From contig JBEIHY010000006.1 in assembly GCA_040381035.1 (NCBI GenBank), positions 7,315 to 71,314 on the forward strand: a stretch of DNA of 64,000 nt, written 5' to 3'. Positions 18,520 to 27,406 of this stretch are shown here, piece by piece. The position numbers were made by a program, and so were the translations under genes. The notes below the pieces were generated by a model. That model made no database searches. It was not told where the DNA came from and saw only the letters and a list, made by a program, of their open reading frames with translations. The stretch comes from REEB506 sp040381035 (GTDB lineage Bacteria; Pseudomonadota; Alphaproteobacteria; Caulobacterales; Aquidulcibacteraceae). Every line of letters starts with the position of its first letter. Position 1 is the first letter of the stretch.

Positions 18520-19158
18520 TCAGTGGCGGCTGGCCTGGGCGAGGTAGCGCCCAGCGCTGACCACCGCGAGCGCCGTGGCCGCCCAAAGGCCAAACCGGGC
18601 GACAAAAAACAGCGTGTCGAGCGCACCGAGCGCGATCTGGGAGGCCGCCAGCGCCTGCGCCAGCAGCACAACGCCGATGGCAGTCATCAGCACAATGGTC
18701 TTCCACTTGCCCCAGGCGTCGACCTGCGCGGCGCGCGCGCCCTGCGCTACAAGACCCTCTCGCAGGCCAGCCATCAGCATGTCGCGGGCGATCAGAATGA
18801 GTGCTGCGGCGATCAGATCGGTCGGCAATTGGGTGATTGCGAGCGCGGCAAGTGTTGCGGTCGTTAACACCTTGTCGGCGGCGTGGTCGAGGGCGGCGCC
18901 AAATAGGCTCGTCGCGTTGAGTTTGCGCGCCAGCCAGCCATCGGCGGCGTCAGACAAAGCGGCGGCGCCAAACAGCACGAACGCAGCAACATAGATCCAG
19001 GCGCCAACCGTCTTGCCATAGACGAAGTAGGCGTGATCGCCCCACAGCAGAAGGCCCGCAATCGCGAGGCCCGCCGCAGCGCGGCTGGCGCTGAGGATGC
19101 TTGGCCACGGGCTGATGCGTGCCGGCCTGGCTTCAGGGGCCGGGGTGGAAATGCTCAT
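18520..19158 (-). CDS. pgsA: CDP-diacylglycerol--glycerol-3-phosphate 3-phosphatidyltransferase
   Basis: Inner-membrane enzyme making phosphatidylglycerol phosphate, the precursor of phosphatidylglycerol and cardiolipin. 212 residues from the ATG at 19158, which has GGAGGA 3 bases upstream. The CDP-alcohol phosphotransferase motif D-G-x2-A-R-x8-G-x3-D-x3-D is complete at residues 73-95, and several membrane segments flank it. The start lies inside the 3' end of uvrC (26-base overlap), a common uvrC-pgsA coupling. A longer frame upstream is a shadow of uvrC. In related genomes moaD/moaE often follow; here the decayed kinase does. Confidence 0.93.
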   Translation of the reverse strand: MSISTPAPEARPARISPWPSILSASRAAAGLAIAGLLLWGDHAYFVYGKTVGAWIYVAAFVLFGAAALSDAADGWLARKLNATSLFGAALDHAADKVLTTATLAALAITQLPTDLIAAALILIARDMLMAGLREGLVAQGARAAQVDAWGKWKTIVLMTAIGVVLLAQALAASQIALGALDTLFFVARFGLWAATALAVVSAGRYLAQASRH

Positions 19159-21121
19159 AAATCCTCCGCGCCAGCGCGCTTGAAACGCCATCGACCTGTT
19201 CAAGATCAGCGAGCGCAGCCCGCGCCACCCCGCGCGCGGACCCAAACCGCGCCAGCAGCGCTTTCTTGCGGGAAGGGCCGACGCCGTCAATCTCGTCGAG
19301 CGGATTGCGCGCGGCTTCGGCGGCGCGCTTGGCGCGGTGGATGCCGATCGCGAAGCGGTGCGCTTCGTCGCGCAAGCGCTGCAAATAATAGAGCACCGGG
19401 CTCTTTTCATCGAGCCTGAAGGCCGGCTTGCCATGGATGAAAAAGCGCTCACGCCCGGCGTCGCGGTCCACGCCCTTGGCGATCGCCACGATCATGACCT
19501 TGTCAAACACAGCCATGTCTTTCAGCGCCTCCCGTACGGCCGACAACTGGCCCTCGCCGCCGTCGATCAGCACGAGGTCTGGCCATTGCGCAAACTTTTC
19601 ATCGCTGGCGTCAGTGTCCTTGGAGAAATCGACGCCGCCATCGCTGCGCGCCGCCGGCGGATTGTCCATATCCGGACTATCGCCGGCTTTGACCAGGCGG
19701 GCAAAGCGGCGCTTCAACATCAGGGCCATCATGGCGAAATCATCGCCCGCCTCTTCGCCCGTCATGTTAAACTTGCGGTATTGGTTTTTCTGAAAACCGT
19801 TGGGGCCGGCGACGATCATGGCGCCGACAGCGTTTGTGCCTTGCACATGGGAATTGTCATAGACCTCGATGCGCTCTGGCGGCGCCTTCAGGCTGAAGAC
19901 ATCCGCCACGCCTTCCAGGAGTTTCGCGATTGAACCGGTCTCGGCAAGCCGGCGCGACAAGGCCTCGCGGGCATTGAGCGCGGCTTGATCGACAATCTCG
20001 CGCTTTTCGCCGCGTTCGGGCCGGCGCACCTCGACCTTGCAGTCGGCCTTGATGCCTAGGGCTTCGGCCACAAGCTCCGGTTCCGGAATGTCGACATTCA
20101 GCAGGACCAAGGGCGGCGGCTCCTTGTCGTCATAGAATTGGCTCAGCAGGGAGGCGAGCACGTCGCCGGCATCTGCGTCGCGCTCATGCTTGGGGAAGTA
20201 GGCGCGATTGCCCCAGTTCTGACCAGCCCGGAAGAAAAACACCTGCACACAGCTTTGTCCGCCATCCATATGCACGGCGAACACATCGGCGTCTTCGATC
20301 GTTTGGGCATTGATGCCTTGGGTGGCGCGCACCGCGGCAAGCGCGCGGATTCGGTTGCGCAAGGTAGCGGCGCGTTCGAACTCCAGCGTCTCGGCGGCTT
20401 CGTGCATGTCTGTTGACAGCCGCTCCTGCAATTGCGCGCTCTTGCCGCGCAGAAAGGCGGCGGCGTCGGCGACCAGGCTGTCATAATCGCTCTGGGAAAT
20501 CAGATCCACGCATGGCCCGGCGCAGCGTTTGATCTGATACAGCATGCACGGTCGCGTGCGGGCGCTGTAGGTGCTGTCGGAGCAGCTGCGCAGAAGAAAG
20601 GCCTTTTGCAGCGTGTTGAGCGTGCGATTGACCGCAGAAGCTGACGCAAACGGCCCGAAAAACTCGCCCTTGAAACTCTTGGCGCCGCGGTGCTTTTGCA
20701 GGGCGGCGCTGCGATGATCGGTGCGGATGGCGATATAGGGAAAGCTCTTGTCGTCGCGCAGCAGCACGTTGAAACGCGGCCGCAGCCGCTTGATCATATT
20801 GGCTTCCAAGAGCAGCGCTTCGGTTTCGGTGGCGGTGACGATGAAATCCATCGCCTCGGTCAAATGCACCATGCGGGTGATATGATTGCCGTGGCCGCGC
20901 CCGGCGGCGTACTGGCTCACCCGGTTCTTGATATTCTTGGCCTTGCCGACATAGAGCACTTCGCCGTCGGCGCCGATCATGCGGTAGACGCCGGGTTTCG
21001 TTGGCAGCCGGTTGAGATAGTCGCCGATCACATCGATGCCGCGGGTTTTCGTGCGCCCCGGCGCATCCTCTTCCGGCAGGGCAGAGAGATCGGGCGTGTC
21101 GGGGCGGTCGGCGTTGCTCAT
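19133..21121 (-). CDS. uvrC: Excinuclease ABC subunit C
   Basis: Nuclease that cuts both sides of DNA lesions in nucleotide excision repair. About 662 residues. Domains in order: GIY-YIG nuclease (PGVYRMIG ... LYVGKAKN, residues about 35-115), a cysteine-containing stretch, UVR domain near residue 215, the UvrC RNase-H-like domain (VYDNSHVQGTNAVGAM; LVLIDGGEGQL) and C-terminal helix-hairpin-helix repeats (IDGVGPSRKKALLARFG). I chose the ATG at 21121, which begins after the upstream lipoprotein stop; 21169 is a possible longer start. Confidence 0.96.
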   Translation of the reverse strand: MSNADRPDTPDLSALPEEDAPGRTKTRGIDVIGDYLNRLPTKPGVYRMIGADGEVLYVGKAKNIKNRVSQYAAGRGHGNHITRMVHLTEAMDFIVTATETEALLLEANMIKRLRPRFNVLLRDDKSFPYIAIRTDHRSAALQKHRGAKSFKGEFFGPFASASAVNRTLNTLQKAFLLRSCSDSTYSARTRPCMLYQIKRCAGPCVDLISQSDYDSLVADAAAFLRGKSAQLQERLSTDMHEAAETLEFERAATLRNRIRALAAVRATQGINAQTIEDADVFAVHMDGGQSCVQVFFFRAGQNWGNRAYFPKHERDADAGDVLASLLSQFYDDKEPPPLVLLNVDIPEPELVAEALGIKADCKVEVRRPERGEKREIVDQAALNAREALSRRLAETGSIAKLLEGVADVFSLKAPPERIEVYDNSHVQGTNAVGAMIVAGPNGFQKNQYRKFNMTGEEAGDDFAMMALMLKRRFARLVKAGDSPDMDNPPAARSDGGVDFSKDTDASDEKFAQWPDLVLIDGGEGQLSAVREALKDMAVFDKVMIVAIAKGVDRDAGRERFFIHGKPAFRLDEKSPVLYYLQRLRDEAHRFAIGIHRAKRAAEAARNPLDEIDGVGPSRKKALLARFGSARGVARAALADLEQVDGVSSALARRIYEHFHPGP

Positions 21122-21131
21122 CGGGCGTTCG

Positions 21132-21833
21132 TCATTGGCCGCCGGCGGCCGCGCGCATGGCTTGCGCATCCAGATCGCGCGCCATGGCTTCCAATTCCGG
21201 CCCGAGTGCGGTGAGGGCCGCAGCGCGGGCGCTGTCTGGTGCGGCGCGCTTGTCTTCGGGCGTGCTTTGGCTGGTGGCGCTGGCGCTGGCGATCAGCCCA
21301 CCGCTGGCGACGTCAAGCACACTCGCCTCCACCCGCGCGGACGCGCTGGCGCGGCCGCGATCAAGTATCCCGCCAGTGCGCGTTTCCGACAGATCGACAC
21401 GGTAGATCAGGATGTAATCGAGCCGCTGCATCGCGCCAGCGCGGCGGATCGCTTCGGCGGGCGCAACGCCAGGCAGATCGGGCGATTGCGCCAGCTCAAC
21501 CTGCATTGGGGTCAGCCGCGTGAGAGCGCCAAATCGGCCTTGGAGGCGCGCCGCGATTGGCGCCCAAGCGGCTTCGTCAAGCGCATCGGGCAAGCCTGCG
21601 CCGTCCGGCGTGAGCAAAACCAAACCAAAGCGGCCGCCGCGCCGATATGGGGCCGCGGTTTTCATGAGCCGGGCGATATCGGCGTCGCGCGCGCCGGCGC
21701 GGGCGTTCAGCTCTTCGGCCGTGAGGGGCGCTGCCGGAAGAGATGGCGCTGAGTTCGGAGCCGGCGCCGGTTGCTGCGGCGGGCTGCAGGCGCCAACCGC
21801 CAGCGCCGAAACAAAGATCAATCCACGAACCAT
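21132..21833 (-). CDS. Predicted lipoprotein of unknown function
   Basis: 233 residues beginning with a lipoprotein signal (MVRGLIFVSALAVGACS, Cys16). A Pro/Ala-rich linker follows, then an alpha/beta domain with YILIYRVDLSETRTGG and SARVEASVLDVASGGLIAS, a pattern seen in periplasmic proteins that combine a short curli-like or TolB-like strand repeat, but I cannot assign a family. Its start is divergent from ruvC, sharing the 93-base region that contains the SOS box, so it could also respond to DNA damage together with uvrC (inferred). Confidence 0.75.
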   Translation of the reverse strand: MVRGLIFVSALAVGACSPPQQPAPAPNSAPSLPAAPLTAEELNARAGARDADIARLMKTAAPYRRGGRFGLVLLTPDGAGLPDALDEAAWAPIAARLQGRFGALTRLTPMQVELAQSPDLPGVAPAEAIRRAGAMQRLDYILIYRVDLSETRTGGILDRGRASASARVEASVLDVASGGLIASASATSQSTPEDKRAAPDSARAAALTALGPELEAMARDLDAQAMRAAAGGQ

Positions 21834-21881
21834 TCGCCATTGTCGCGCGCGTCGCGGCAGTGGGGAAGGGCCGGGTGCGGC

Positions 21882-21896
21882 GTTCCTTTAATGTTC
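21882..21896 (+). promoter_or_regulatory. Probable LexA (SOS) box upstream of ruvC
   Basis: The sequence GTTC-CTTTAAT-GTTC exactly fits GTTC-N7-GTTC, the LexA operator known from alphaproteobacteria. It lies 30 bases before the ruvC start and 49 bases before the start of the divergent lipoprotein gene. A further GTTC follows at 21898. Control of ruvCAB by LexA is established in several bacteria; its use here is inferred from the site. Confidence 0.75.
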
Positions 21897-21926
21897 TGTT
21901 CACATCGAATCTGCTAGCGCTTCGGC

Positions 21927-22430
21927 ATGACTTCATCCTTGCGCCTCCTCGGCGTCGATCCCGGCCTTAATCATTGTGGCTGGGGGATCATCCTCGCTGA
22001 CGGGCCACGGCTCTCCTATGTCGCCCACGGGGTGATCACGCCCAATATAAAAGCGCCGCTCGCCTTGCGCTTGGCAACGATCCATGCCGAATTGATCGCG
22101 GTCGCGCAAGCGCACGCGCCAGACACCGCTGCGATCGAAGAGACTTATGTCAACAACAATCCCCGCGCGGCTCTGGCGCTTGGCCAGGCGCGCGGCGCAG
22201 CGATGGTGGCTTTGGCGCAGGCGGGCCTGAGCATCGGTGAATATCCGCCCGCGACGATCAAGAAATCGCTGGTCGGCTCCGGTCAGGCGGACAAAACCCA
22301 AATCGCGTTCATGGTGCAGCGGCTGTTGCCGACCGCTGGCAAGGTCAATGCCGATGCGGCAGACGCGCTGGCCGTGGCGCTGTGTGACGCGGCGCATGGC
22401 GGCTATAAGCGGCGGATGAGCGCGTCATGA
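21927..22430 (+). CDS. ruvC: Holliday junction resolvase RuvC
   Basis: Dimeric endonuclease that resolves Holliday junctions. 167 residues. The four acidic catalytic residues lie in the usual places: LLGVDPGLNHCGWG, IEETYVNNN and DAADALAVALCDA. The start is the first gene after an SOS box, and the stop overlaps ruvA by 4 bases (ATGA), so ruvC, ruvA, a lipoprotein gene and ruvB are one operon. Confidence 0.97.
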   Translation: MTSSLRLLGVDPGLNHCGWGIILADGPRLSYVAHGVITPNIKAPLALRLATIHAELIAVAQAHAPDTAAIEETYVNNNPRAALALGQARGAAMVALAQAGLSIGEYPPATIKKSLVGSGQADKTQIAFMVQRLLPTAGKVNADAADALAVALCDAAHGGYKRRMSAS

Positions 22431-23056
22431 TCGGATTGCTTCGTGGAACTGTCACGGCCCTGGGCGAAGACGCCGTGCTGATCGATGTCGGCGGGGTTGG
22501 CTATGTCGCGCAGGCGGGCGGGCGCACGCTCGGCCGGTTGAGCGTCGGGTCGGGCGTTCAGCTGCATATCGAAACGCATGTGCGCGAAGACGCGATCCGG
22601 CTTTATGGCTTTTTGAGCGAGGATGAGCGCGCCTGGTTTGCGCATCTTCAATCGGCGCCGGGCGTTGGCGCGCGGGTGGCGCTGAACATTCTTGACACCC
22701 TCGGCCCCAACGAATTGGCGGACGCCTTGGCAGTGCAAGACAAGGCAAGTTTCGCGCGCGCTAATGGCGTTGGTCCCAAGCTCGCCGCACGGATTGTCAC
22801 TGAGCTTGCCGGCAAGTCTGCGCCGCGCGGTTTCTTTGCCGCCAGCCACGCCGATGGCCCGAACGGGCAAAGGCGTGCGCCCGACCCGGCGCAAACCCAG
22901 GCAGGCCCGCGCAGCGAGGCGGTGTCGGCGCTGATCAATCTTGGTATTGACCAACAGACTGCCGCCCGCGCGGTGGCCGCGGCCGCCAAAGCCATGGACG
23001 GCGAGATCGCTGTGCCGGCGCTCATTCGCGCTGCCCTCAAGGAGGTGAATGCATGA
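22427..23056 (+). CDS. ruvA: Holliday junction DNA-binding protein RuvA
   Basis: Tetrameric protein that binds four-way junctions and loads RuvB. 209 residues with the N-terminal OB-fold (MIGLLRGTVTALGEDAVLIDV), helix-hairpin-helix segments (APGVGARVALNIL and ANGVGPKLAARIV) and a C-terminal RuvB-contact domain after a flexible, low-complexity linker around residues 135-165. It overlaps ruvC upstream and the lipoprotein gene downstream by 4 bases each. Confidence 0.97.
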   Translation: MIGLLRGTVTALGEDAVLIDVGGVGYVAQAGGRTLGRLSVGSGVQLHIETHVREDAIRLYGFLSEDERAWFAHLQSAPGVGARVALNILDTLGPNELADALAVQDKASFARANGVGPKLAARIVTELAGKSAPRGFFAASHADGPNGQRRAPDPAQTQAGPRSEAVSALINLGIDQQTAARAVAAAAKAMDGEIAVPALIRAALKEVNA

Positions 23057-23538
23057 GCCGCTTATTGAAAGCCGCTTTGAGTATGAGCCTCGGCGCTTCG
23101 CTCGCCGCGTGCGCCACCGCTCCTGCGCCCATCGCCGCGCCGGCGGCCGCGCCGGCCAAACTCGGGCCGCCGCCGCCGCCGCAATTTCGGTTGATCCTGC
23201 CGGTGCGCGCCGGAGGCGACGTGGTGAGTGAATCGCGTATCGAGGTGCTGATGGTGCATAGCGCAGCAGCAACGGCGAAGTTGCAGGCGCTGACCCCGCC
23301 GCAATGGTTCGCCGCGCGCGACGCGCTGCTCAAGGAGCTGTCGGTGTCCGTTACGCCGAAGGCGCTGCGCATCGGACCGGGTCAGGGCGGCAATTACATC
23401 TTCATGGCCTATGAACCGACCCAGGAAGTCATCGTCTTTGCTGACGGCGCGCAAAGTGCTGTGGTGCGTCAAACTGAGACGGTGAATTATCGACTGGCCC
23501 TGACGATTTCAGCCCAAATGCTGGCGCAAGCGCCATGA
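23053..23538 (+). CDS. Predicted lipoprotein lodged between ruvA and ruvB
   Basis: 161 residues with a lipobox (SLAACATAP, Cys20) and a Pro/Ala linker. The mature domain (SESRIEVLMVHSAAATAKLQ ...) contains several strands and ends in TISAQMLAQAP. I do not recognise the family. It is coupled to ruvA and ruvB by 4-base overlaps, so it is made whenever they are. A membrane lipoprotein has no obvious link to branch migration, so it may simply be a conserved passenger (inferred). Confidence 0.75.
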   Translation: MSRLLKAALSMSLGASLAACATAPAPIAAPAAAPAKLGPPPPPQFRLILPVRAGGDVVSESRIEVLMVHSAAATAKLQALTPPQWFAARDALLKELSVSVTPKALRIGPGQGGNYIFMAYEPTQEVIVFADGAQSAVVRQTETVNYRLALTISAQMLAQAP

Positions 23539-24575
23539 ACGGTTCGCGTATCGTTTCGGGCGAGCGCCAGACCGGCGAGCCGATTGACCGCGCTTTGCGT
23601 CCGGTCGGGTTTGACGAGTTTGTCGGCCAGCGCGCCGCGAAGGCGAATTTGAAAATTTTCGTCGACGCCGCGCGCGGTCGCGCGGAGGCGATGGACCACG
23701 TGCTGTTGTTTGGTCCGCCGGGCTTGGGCAAAACCACGATGGCGCAGATTCTCTCGCGTGAACTTGGCGTCGGCTTCCGCGCCACCTCCGGCCCGGTGAT
23801 CGCACGCGCCGGCGATCTTGCGGCACTGCTGACCAATCTGGAGCCGCGCGACGTTCTGTTCATCGACGAAATCCACCGCCTTGCCCCGGCAGTGGAGGAA
23901 ATTCTCTATCCTGCGATGGAGGATTATCACATGGACATCATTATCGGTGAAGGCCCAAGCGCGCGCAGCGTGCGCATCGATATCGCACCGTTTACCCTCG
24001 TCGGCGCCACGACCCGTGCGGGCCTGCTTGGCACGCCGTTGCGCGATCGATTTGGCATCCCGATCCGCCTTGAATTTTACGATGCCGAGGAATTGGGCGG
24101 GATCGTGCGCCGGGCTGGCGAAAAACTTGGCGTACGGATGACCGAAGAAGGCGCGCGCGAAATTGCGCGACGCGCACGCGGCACGCCACGCATCGCGATG
24201 CGGCTTTTGCGCCGCGTGCGCGACTTTGCCGACGCCGAAGGGGCAGCCATTGATCTTCGACTGGCGGATGCGGCGTTGAAACGGCTGGAGGTCGATGGCG
24301 ATGGGCTCGATCTGCTTGACCGGCGCTATCTCACCGCCTTGGTGGAGACCTATTCCGGCGGGCCGGTTGGGGTAGAGACTTTGGCGGCGGCGCTAGCGGA
24401 AGCGCGCGACGCAGTGGAAGACGTGATCGAACCGTATTTGTTGCAACAGGGCTTCATCATGCGCACGCCGCGGGGCAGAATGGCGGCGGCGCGGGCGTAT
24501 GAGCGGCTTGGCAAGAAGCCACCGCAGCGTCCGCCGGAACAGTCTGAGCTGTTCACGCCTGACGAAGACGCCTGA
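23535..24575 (+). CDS. ruvB: Holliday junction branch-migration ATPase RuvB
   Basis: AAA+ hexameric motor that drives branch migration with RuvA. 346 residues. Walker A GPPGLGKTTMAQ near residue 62, Walker B LFIDEIHRL, sensor region GATTRAGLLGTPLRDRFG, and the C-terminal winged helix with LLQQGFIMRTPRGR. It overlaps the preceding lipoprotein gene by 4 bases. ccmH follows after 28 bases. Confidence 0.98.
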   Translation: MNGSRIVSGERQTGEPIDRALRPVGFDEFVGQRAAKANLKIFVDAARGRAEAMDHVLLFGPPGLGKTTMAQILSRELGVGFRATSGPVIARAGDLAALLTNLEPRDVLFIDEIHRLAPAVEEILYPAMEDYHMDIIIGEGPSARSVRIDIAPFTLVGATTRAGLLGTPLRDRFGIPIRLEFYDAEELGGIVRRAGEKLGVRMTEEGAREIARRARGTPRIAMRLLRRVRDFADAEGAAIDLRLADAALKRLEVDGDGLDLLDRRYLTALVETYSGGPVGVETLAAALAEARDAVEDVIEPYLLQQGFIMRTPRGRMAAARAYERLGKKPPQRPPEQSELFTPDEDA

Positions 24576-24603
24576 AAGGGACGATGCCTGAAGAGGACGC
24601 CAT

Positions 24604-24996
24604 ATGACAATTGCCGCCCTGGTCCTTGCCGCTGCGATTGCCACCTTGCCGGACCCGGCCCAGGAACAGCGCGCCCAGGCGCTGGAGCAGGAAATTCGCT
24701 GCGTTGTTTGCGAAAACGAACCGATTTCGCAATCAACGGCGGACATGGCCATGGACATGCGCCGCACCGTTCGCGAGCGGATCGCCGCCGGCGAGAGTGA
24801 TGAGCAAGTCCGACGCTACTTTTCCGAGCGTTACGGGGATTTCATTCTGCTGCGCCCACCGTTTGACCCCATGACATGGTTGTTGTGGGGCGGACCGCTC
24901 TTGCTTTTGGCGATCGGTGGGGCCGCGGCTTGGCGCCTGCGCCGACCGGCTGGGGCGCCACAGCTGGAGCCGGAATGGCGTGACGATGACCGTTAA
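24604..24996 (+). CDS. ccmH: Cytochrome c biogenesis protein CcmH/CycL
   Basis: Membrane-anchored thioredoxin-like protein that keeps apocytochrome c cysteines reduced for haem attachment. 130 residues with an N-terminal signal, the redox motif CVVC (Cys33, Cys36) in the family stretch IRCVVCENEPISQS, a helical domain with the RYGDFILLRPPFDP ending, and a C-terminal membrane anchor (TWLLWGGPLLLLAIGG). The other ccm genes normally beside it (ccmI, ccmE, ccmF) are absent here; ruvB is upstream and the Do-like protease gene is downstream. Confidence 0.92.
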   Translation: MTIAALVLAAAIATLPDPAQEQRAQALEQEIRCVVCENEPISQSTADMAMDMRRTVRERIAAGESDEQVRRYFSERYGDFILLRPPFDPMTWLLWGGPLLLLAIGGAAAWRLRRPAGAPQLEPEWRDDDR

Positions 24997-25001
24997 CCGC
25001 G

Positions 25002-25023
25002 CCTGCGCTGGCGAATGCGCAGG
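25002..25023 (+). terminator. Hairpin after ccmH, possible terminator
   Basis: A perfect 7-bp stem CCTGCGC-N8-GCGCAGG begins 6 bases after the ccmH stop. A short TTTT run follows about 11 bases beyond it, so it is only a weak intrinsic terminator candidate. It lies at the start of the 186-base gap before the protease gene, which presumably has its own promoter. Confidence 0.35.
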
Positions 25024-25182
25024 ATTGCGCTGGTTTTGCCGCAGTTATGCCCCCATCTTGGGATTTGAACGGTGCGGGGCAGGCCGATTGCCGTTTTGCC
25101 GCTGCGGCCCTCTACCCTCTGTCGGGGGCTGGCCCGGCCGATGACGATGTTTAGGGGCGATCTGCCCGATGTGAGAGGACCA

Positions 25183-26727
25183 ATGCCGAACTCTTCCAGT
25201 GCGCCCAATTCCAGCGCCAAATTTGCCAAGCGCATGGTGTTCGCCGCTGCTGCGGCCACGGCTTTGACGGCCGGCTTTGCTGCGGTTCCAACCTTGATGT
25301 CGCCGCCGGCCTCGGCTCAGCGGATCGAAGCGCCGGCCATGGCGCCGCCGATGGGGGCGCCCGGCAGTTTCGCCAATCTGATCGAAAAGGTCAGCCCGGC
25401 GGTGGTGTCTATCGACGTCAAAGTGAAAGTCACCCAGGAAGAGGGCAATCAGGAAATCCCGCCCGAAATGGAGGAGTTTCTCCGCCGCTTCGGGATGCCT
25501 CGCGGCGAAACGCCGCGCCGACCGCGCTCCACCGAAGCGCAGGGGTCTGGATTCTTTATCGCCGAATCCGGCGTTGTGGTGACCAACAACCATGTCGTAG
25601 AAAACGCAACCGACATCACAGTGAAGACGAGCGATGGAAAAGATCTGAAAGCTGACATTGTCGGGCGCGATGAGGAAACCGATCTCGCCGTATTGCGTGT
25701 GCGCGGCGGTGGGCGTTTCCCCTATGTCGCTTTTGACCGCGATGCCTCCAAGCGCGTCCGCGTTGGCGATTGGGTGGTTGCGGTCGGCAATCCGTTCGGC
25801 CTGGAAGGCACCGCCACCGCCGGCATCGTTTCGGCCAAGGGCCGCCGTCAGGGCGGCTCTTATGTCGATTTCATGCAGATCGACGCCCCGATCAATCGTG
25901 GTAATTCGGGCGGCCCGTCGTTTGACCTACAGGGCCGCGTCATCGGGGTGAACTCTGCGATCTATTCCCGCTCGGGCGACAATGCCGGCATCGGCTTTGC
26001 CATTCCGGCCGACACCGCCGCTAATGTCGTCGATCAGCTCTTGTCGTCGGGCAAGATCAGCCGCGGCTATCTCGGCGTGCAGGTCCAGCAGGTCGATGAG
26101 ACCATGGCCAAGAGCCTCGGTCTGGACGGCGCAAAGGGCGCTTTGGTGTCGAATGTCACGCCCGATACGCCGGCCTCGAAAGCGGGCCTCAAAGAAGGCG
26201 ATCTGATCGTGTCGATCAATGGCGCAGAGGTTGAAGACCAGCGCGACCTGACCCGCAAGATCGGCGGGCTGACCGTCGGCAAGCCGGCGCGGCTCGATTA
26301 TTTGCGCGATGGCCGGCGTCAAACCACAAGCGTCGTTCTCGCTGAGCGCCCGACAGCCCAACAGCTTGCCGGTCTTGACCGCAGCGGCCGGATGCCGCCG
26401 CGCGACGCACCGACCCAGCCGCAAAAGGCCAGCGCGTTGGGCATGGATTTGCGGGCAATTGCGCCGCAGGACCGTGAACGGCTCGATCTGCCGGAAACCA
26501 CTGTTGGGTTGATCATTGACGATGTCGATGATGACAGCCCGTTGACCCGCCAAGGCGTGCGCGCCGGGATGGTGTTGGTTGCAGCCGATGGCCGCCCGGT
26601 CCGGGCGATTGGCGATCTCAATGCAGCGATTGCCAGCGCCAAGAAAACTGCCAAGCCGGTGATGCTGCAATTTGAAACCCGCAATGGCCGTCGCTTTTTC
26701 GCAGCGGTCGATCCGGGGCAAAGCTGA
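25183..26727 (+). CDS. Do/DegP-family periplasmic serine protease
   Basis: Trypsin-like protease and chaperone of the HtrA family, exported to the periplasm. About 514 residues from the ATG at 25183, which has GAGAGGAC just upstream. After a signal sequence (residues 18-45) comes the protease domain with the catalytic triad H137 (TNNHVVEN), D167 (TDLAVLRV) and S242 (NRGNSGGPS), then two PDZ domains (about 295-380 and 425-505). The next genes are a two-component pair that may respond to envelope stress (inferred). Confidence 0.93.
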   Translation: MPNSSSAPNSSAKFAKRMVFAAAAATALTAGFAAVPTLMSPPASAQRIEAPAMAPPMGAPGSFANLIEKVSPAVVSIDVKVKVTQEEGNQEIPPEMEEFLRRFGMPRGETPRRPRSTEAQGSGFFIAESGVVVTNNHVVENATDITVKTSDGKDLKADIVGRDEETDLAVLRVRGGGRFPYVAFDRDASKRVRVGDWVVAVGNPFGLEGTATAGIVSAKGRRQGGSYVDFMQIDAPINRGNSGGPSFDLQGRVIGVNSAIYSRSGDNAGIGFAIPADTAANVVDQLLSSGKISRGYLGVQVQQVDETMAKSLGLDGAKGALVSNVTPDTPASKAGLKEGDLIVSINGAEVEDQRDLTRKIGGLTVGKPARLDYLRDGRRQTTSVVLAERPTAQQLAGLDRSGRMPPRDAPTQPQKASALGMDLRAIAPQDRERLDLPETTVGLIIDDVDDDSPLTRQGVRAGMVLVAADGRPVRAIGDLNAAIASAKKTAKPVMLQFETRNGRRFFAAVDPGQS

Positions 26728-26737
26728 AGGAAAAGCC

Positions 26738-27406
26738 ATGCGCGTTCTCGTCGTCGAAGACGATCCTTCACTGGCCGGCGCGTTAAGTCGCGCTTTGCAG
26801 GAAGACGGTCATGAAGTTGACGTCGCCGCCGATGGCGAGAACGGCGAGGCCCGCGCCCGCGAAGGGATTTATGATGTGATCGTGCTCGATCGCATGTTGC
26901 CCAAACGCGACGGGGTTTCCGTCATCACCTCCCTGCGGGCCTCGGGGCTGTCGGCGCCGGTGGTGTTCTTGTCGCAATTGGGCGAAGAGGATCATCGCGT
27001 CGAGGGCCTTGAAGCAGGCGCCAATGACTATCTGGTCAAGGGCGCCTCGATGCGCGAAATCCTTGCTCGCGTGCGGGCGGTGTGGAACGGGCGCGACCGC
27101 GAGCCGGTGACCAAGCTCACCGTCGGCGATCTGGAGATGGATCTGCTTGCCCGCACCGTGTTCCGCGGCGCCACGGAGATCACGCTTCAGCCGCGGGAAT
27201 TCCGGCTGTTAGAATTCTTGATGCGCCATGCCGGCCAGGTCGTCACCCGCACCATGCTGTTGGAAAAAGTTTGGGATTATCATTTTGATCCGATGACCAA
27301 TGTGATCGACGTGCATGTCTCGCGGCTGCGCGGCAAGATCGACAAGGATTTTGACCGACCATTGCTGCACACCGTGCGTGGGGCGGGTTATCGTTTGGAA
27401 GCGTGA
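26738..27406 (+). CDS. OmpR-family response regulator
   Basis: 222 residues from the ATG at 26738, preceded by AAGGAAAAG. The receiver has acidic ED/D pair EDDP near residue 7, phospho-acceptor D51 (DVIVLDRMLP) and lysine K101 (DYLVKGAS). The C-terminal winged helix ends in HTVRGAGYRLEA. It starts 10 bases after the protease gene and overlaps the histidine-kinase gene. It is likely the partner of that kinase. Confidence 0.93.
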   Translation: MRVLVVEDDPSLAGALSRALQEDGHEVDVAADGENGEARAREGIYDVIVLDRMLPKRDGVSVITSLRASGLSAPVVFLSQLGEEDHRVEGLEAGANDYLVKGASMREILARVRAVWNGRDREPVTKLTVGDLEMDLLARTVFRGATEITLQPREFRLLEFLMRHAGQVVTRTMLLEKVWDYHFDPMTNVIDVHVSRLRGKIDKDFDRPLLHTVRGAGYRLEA

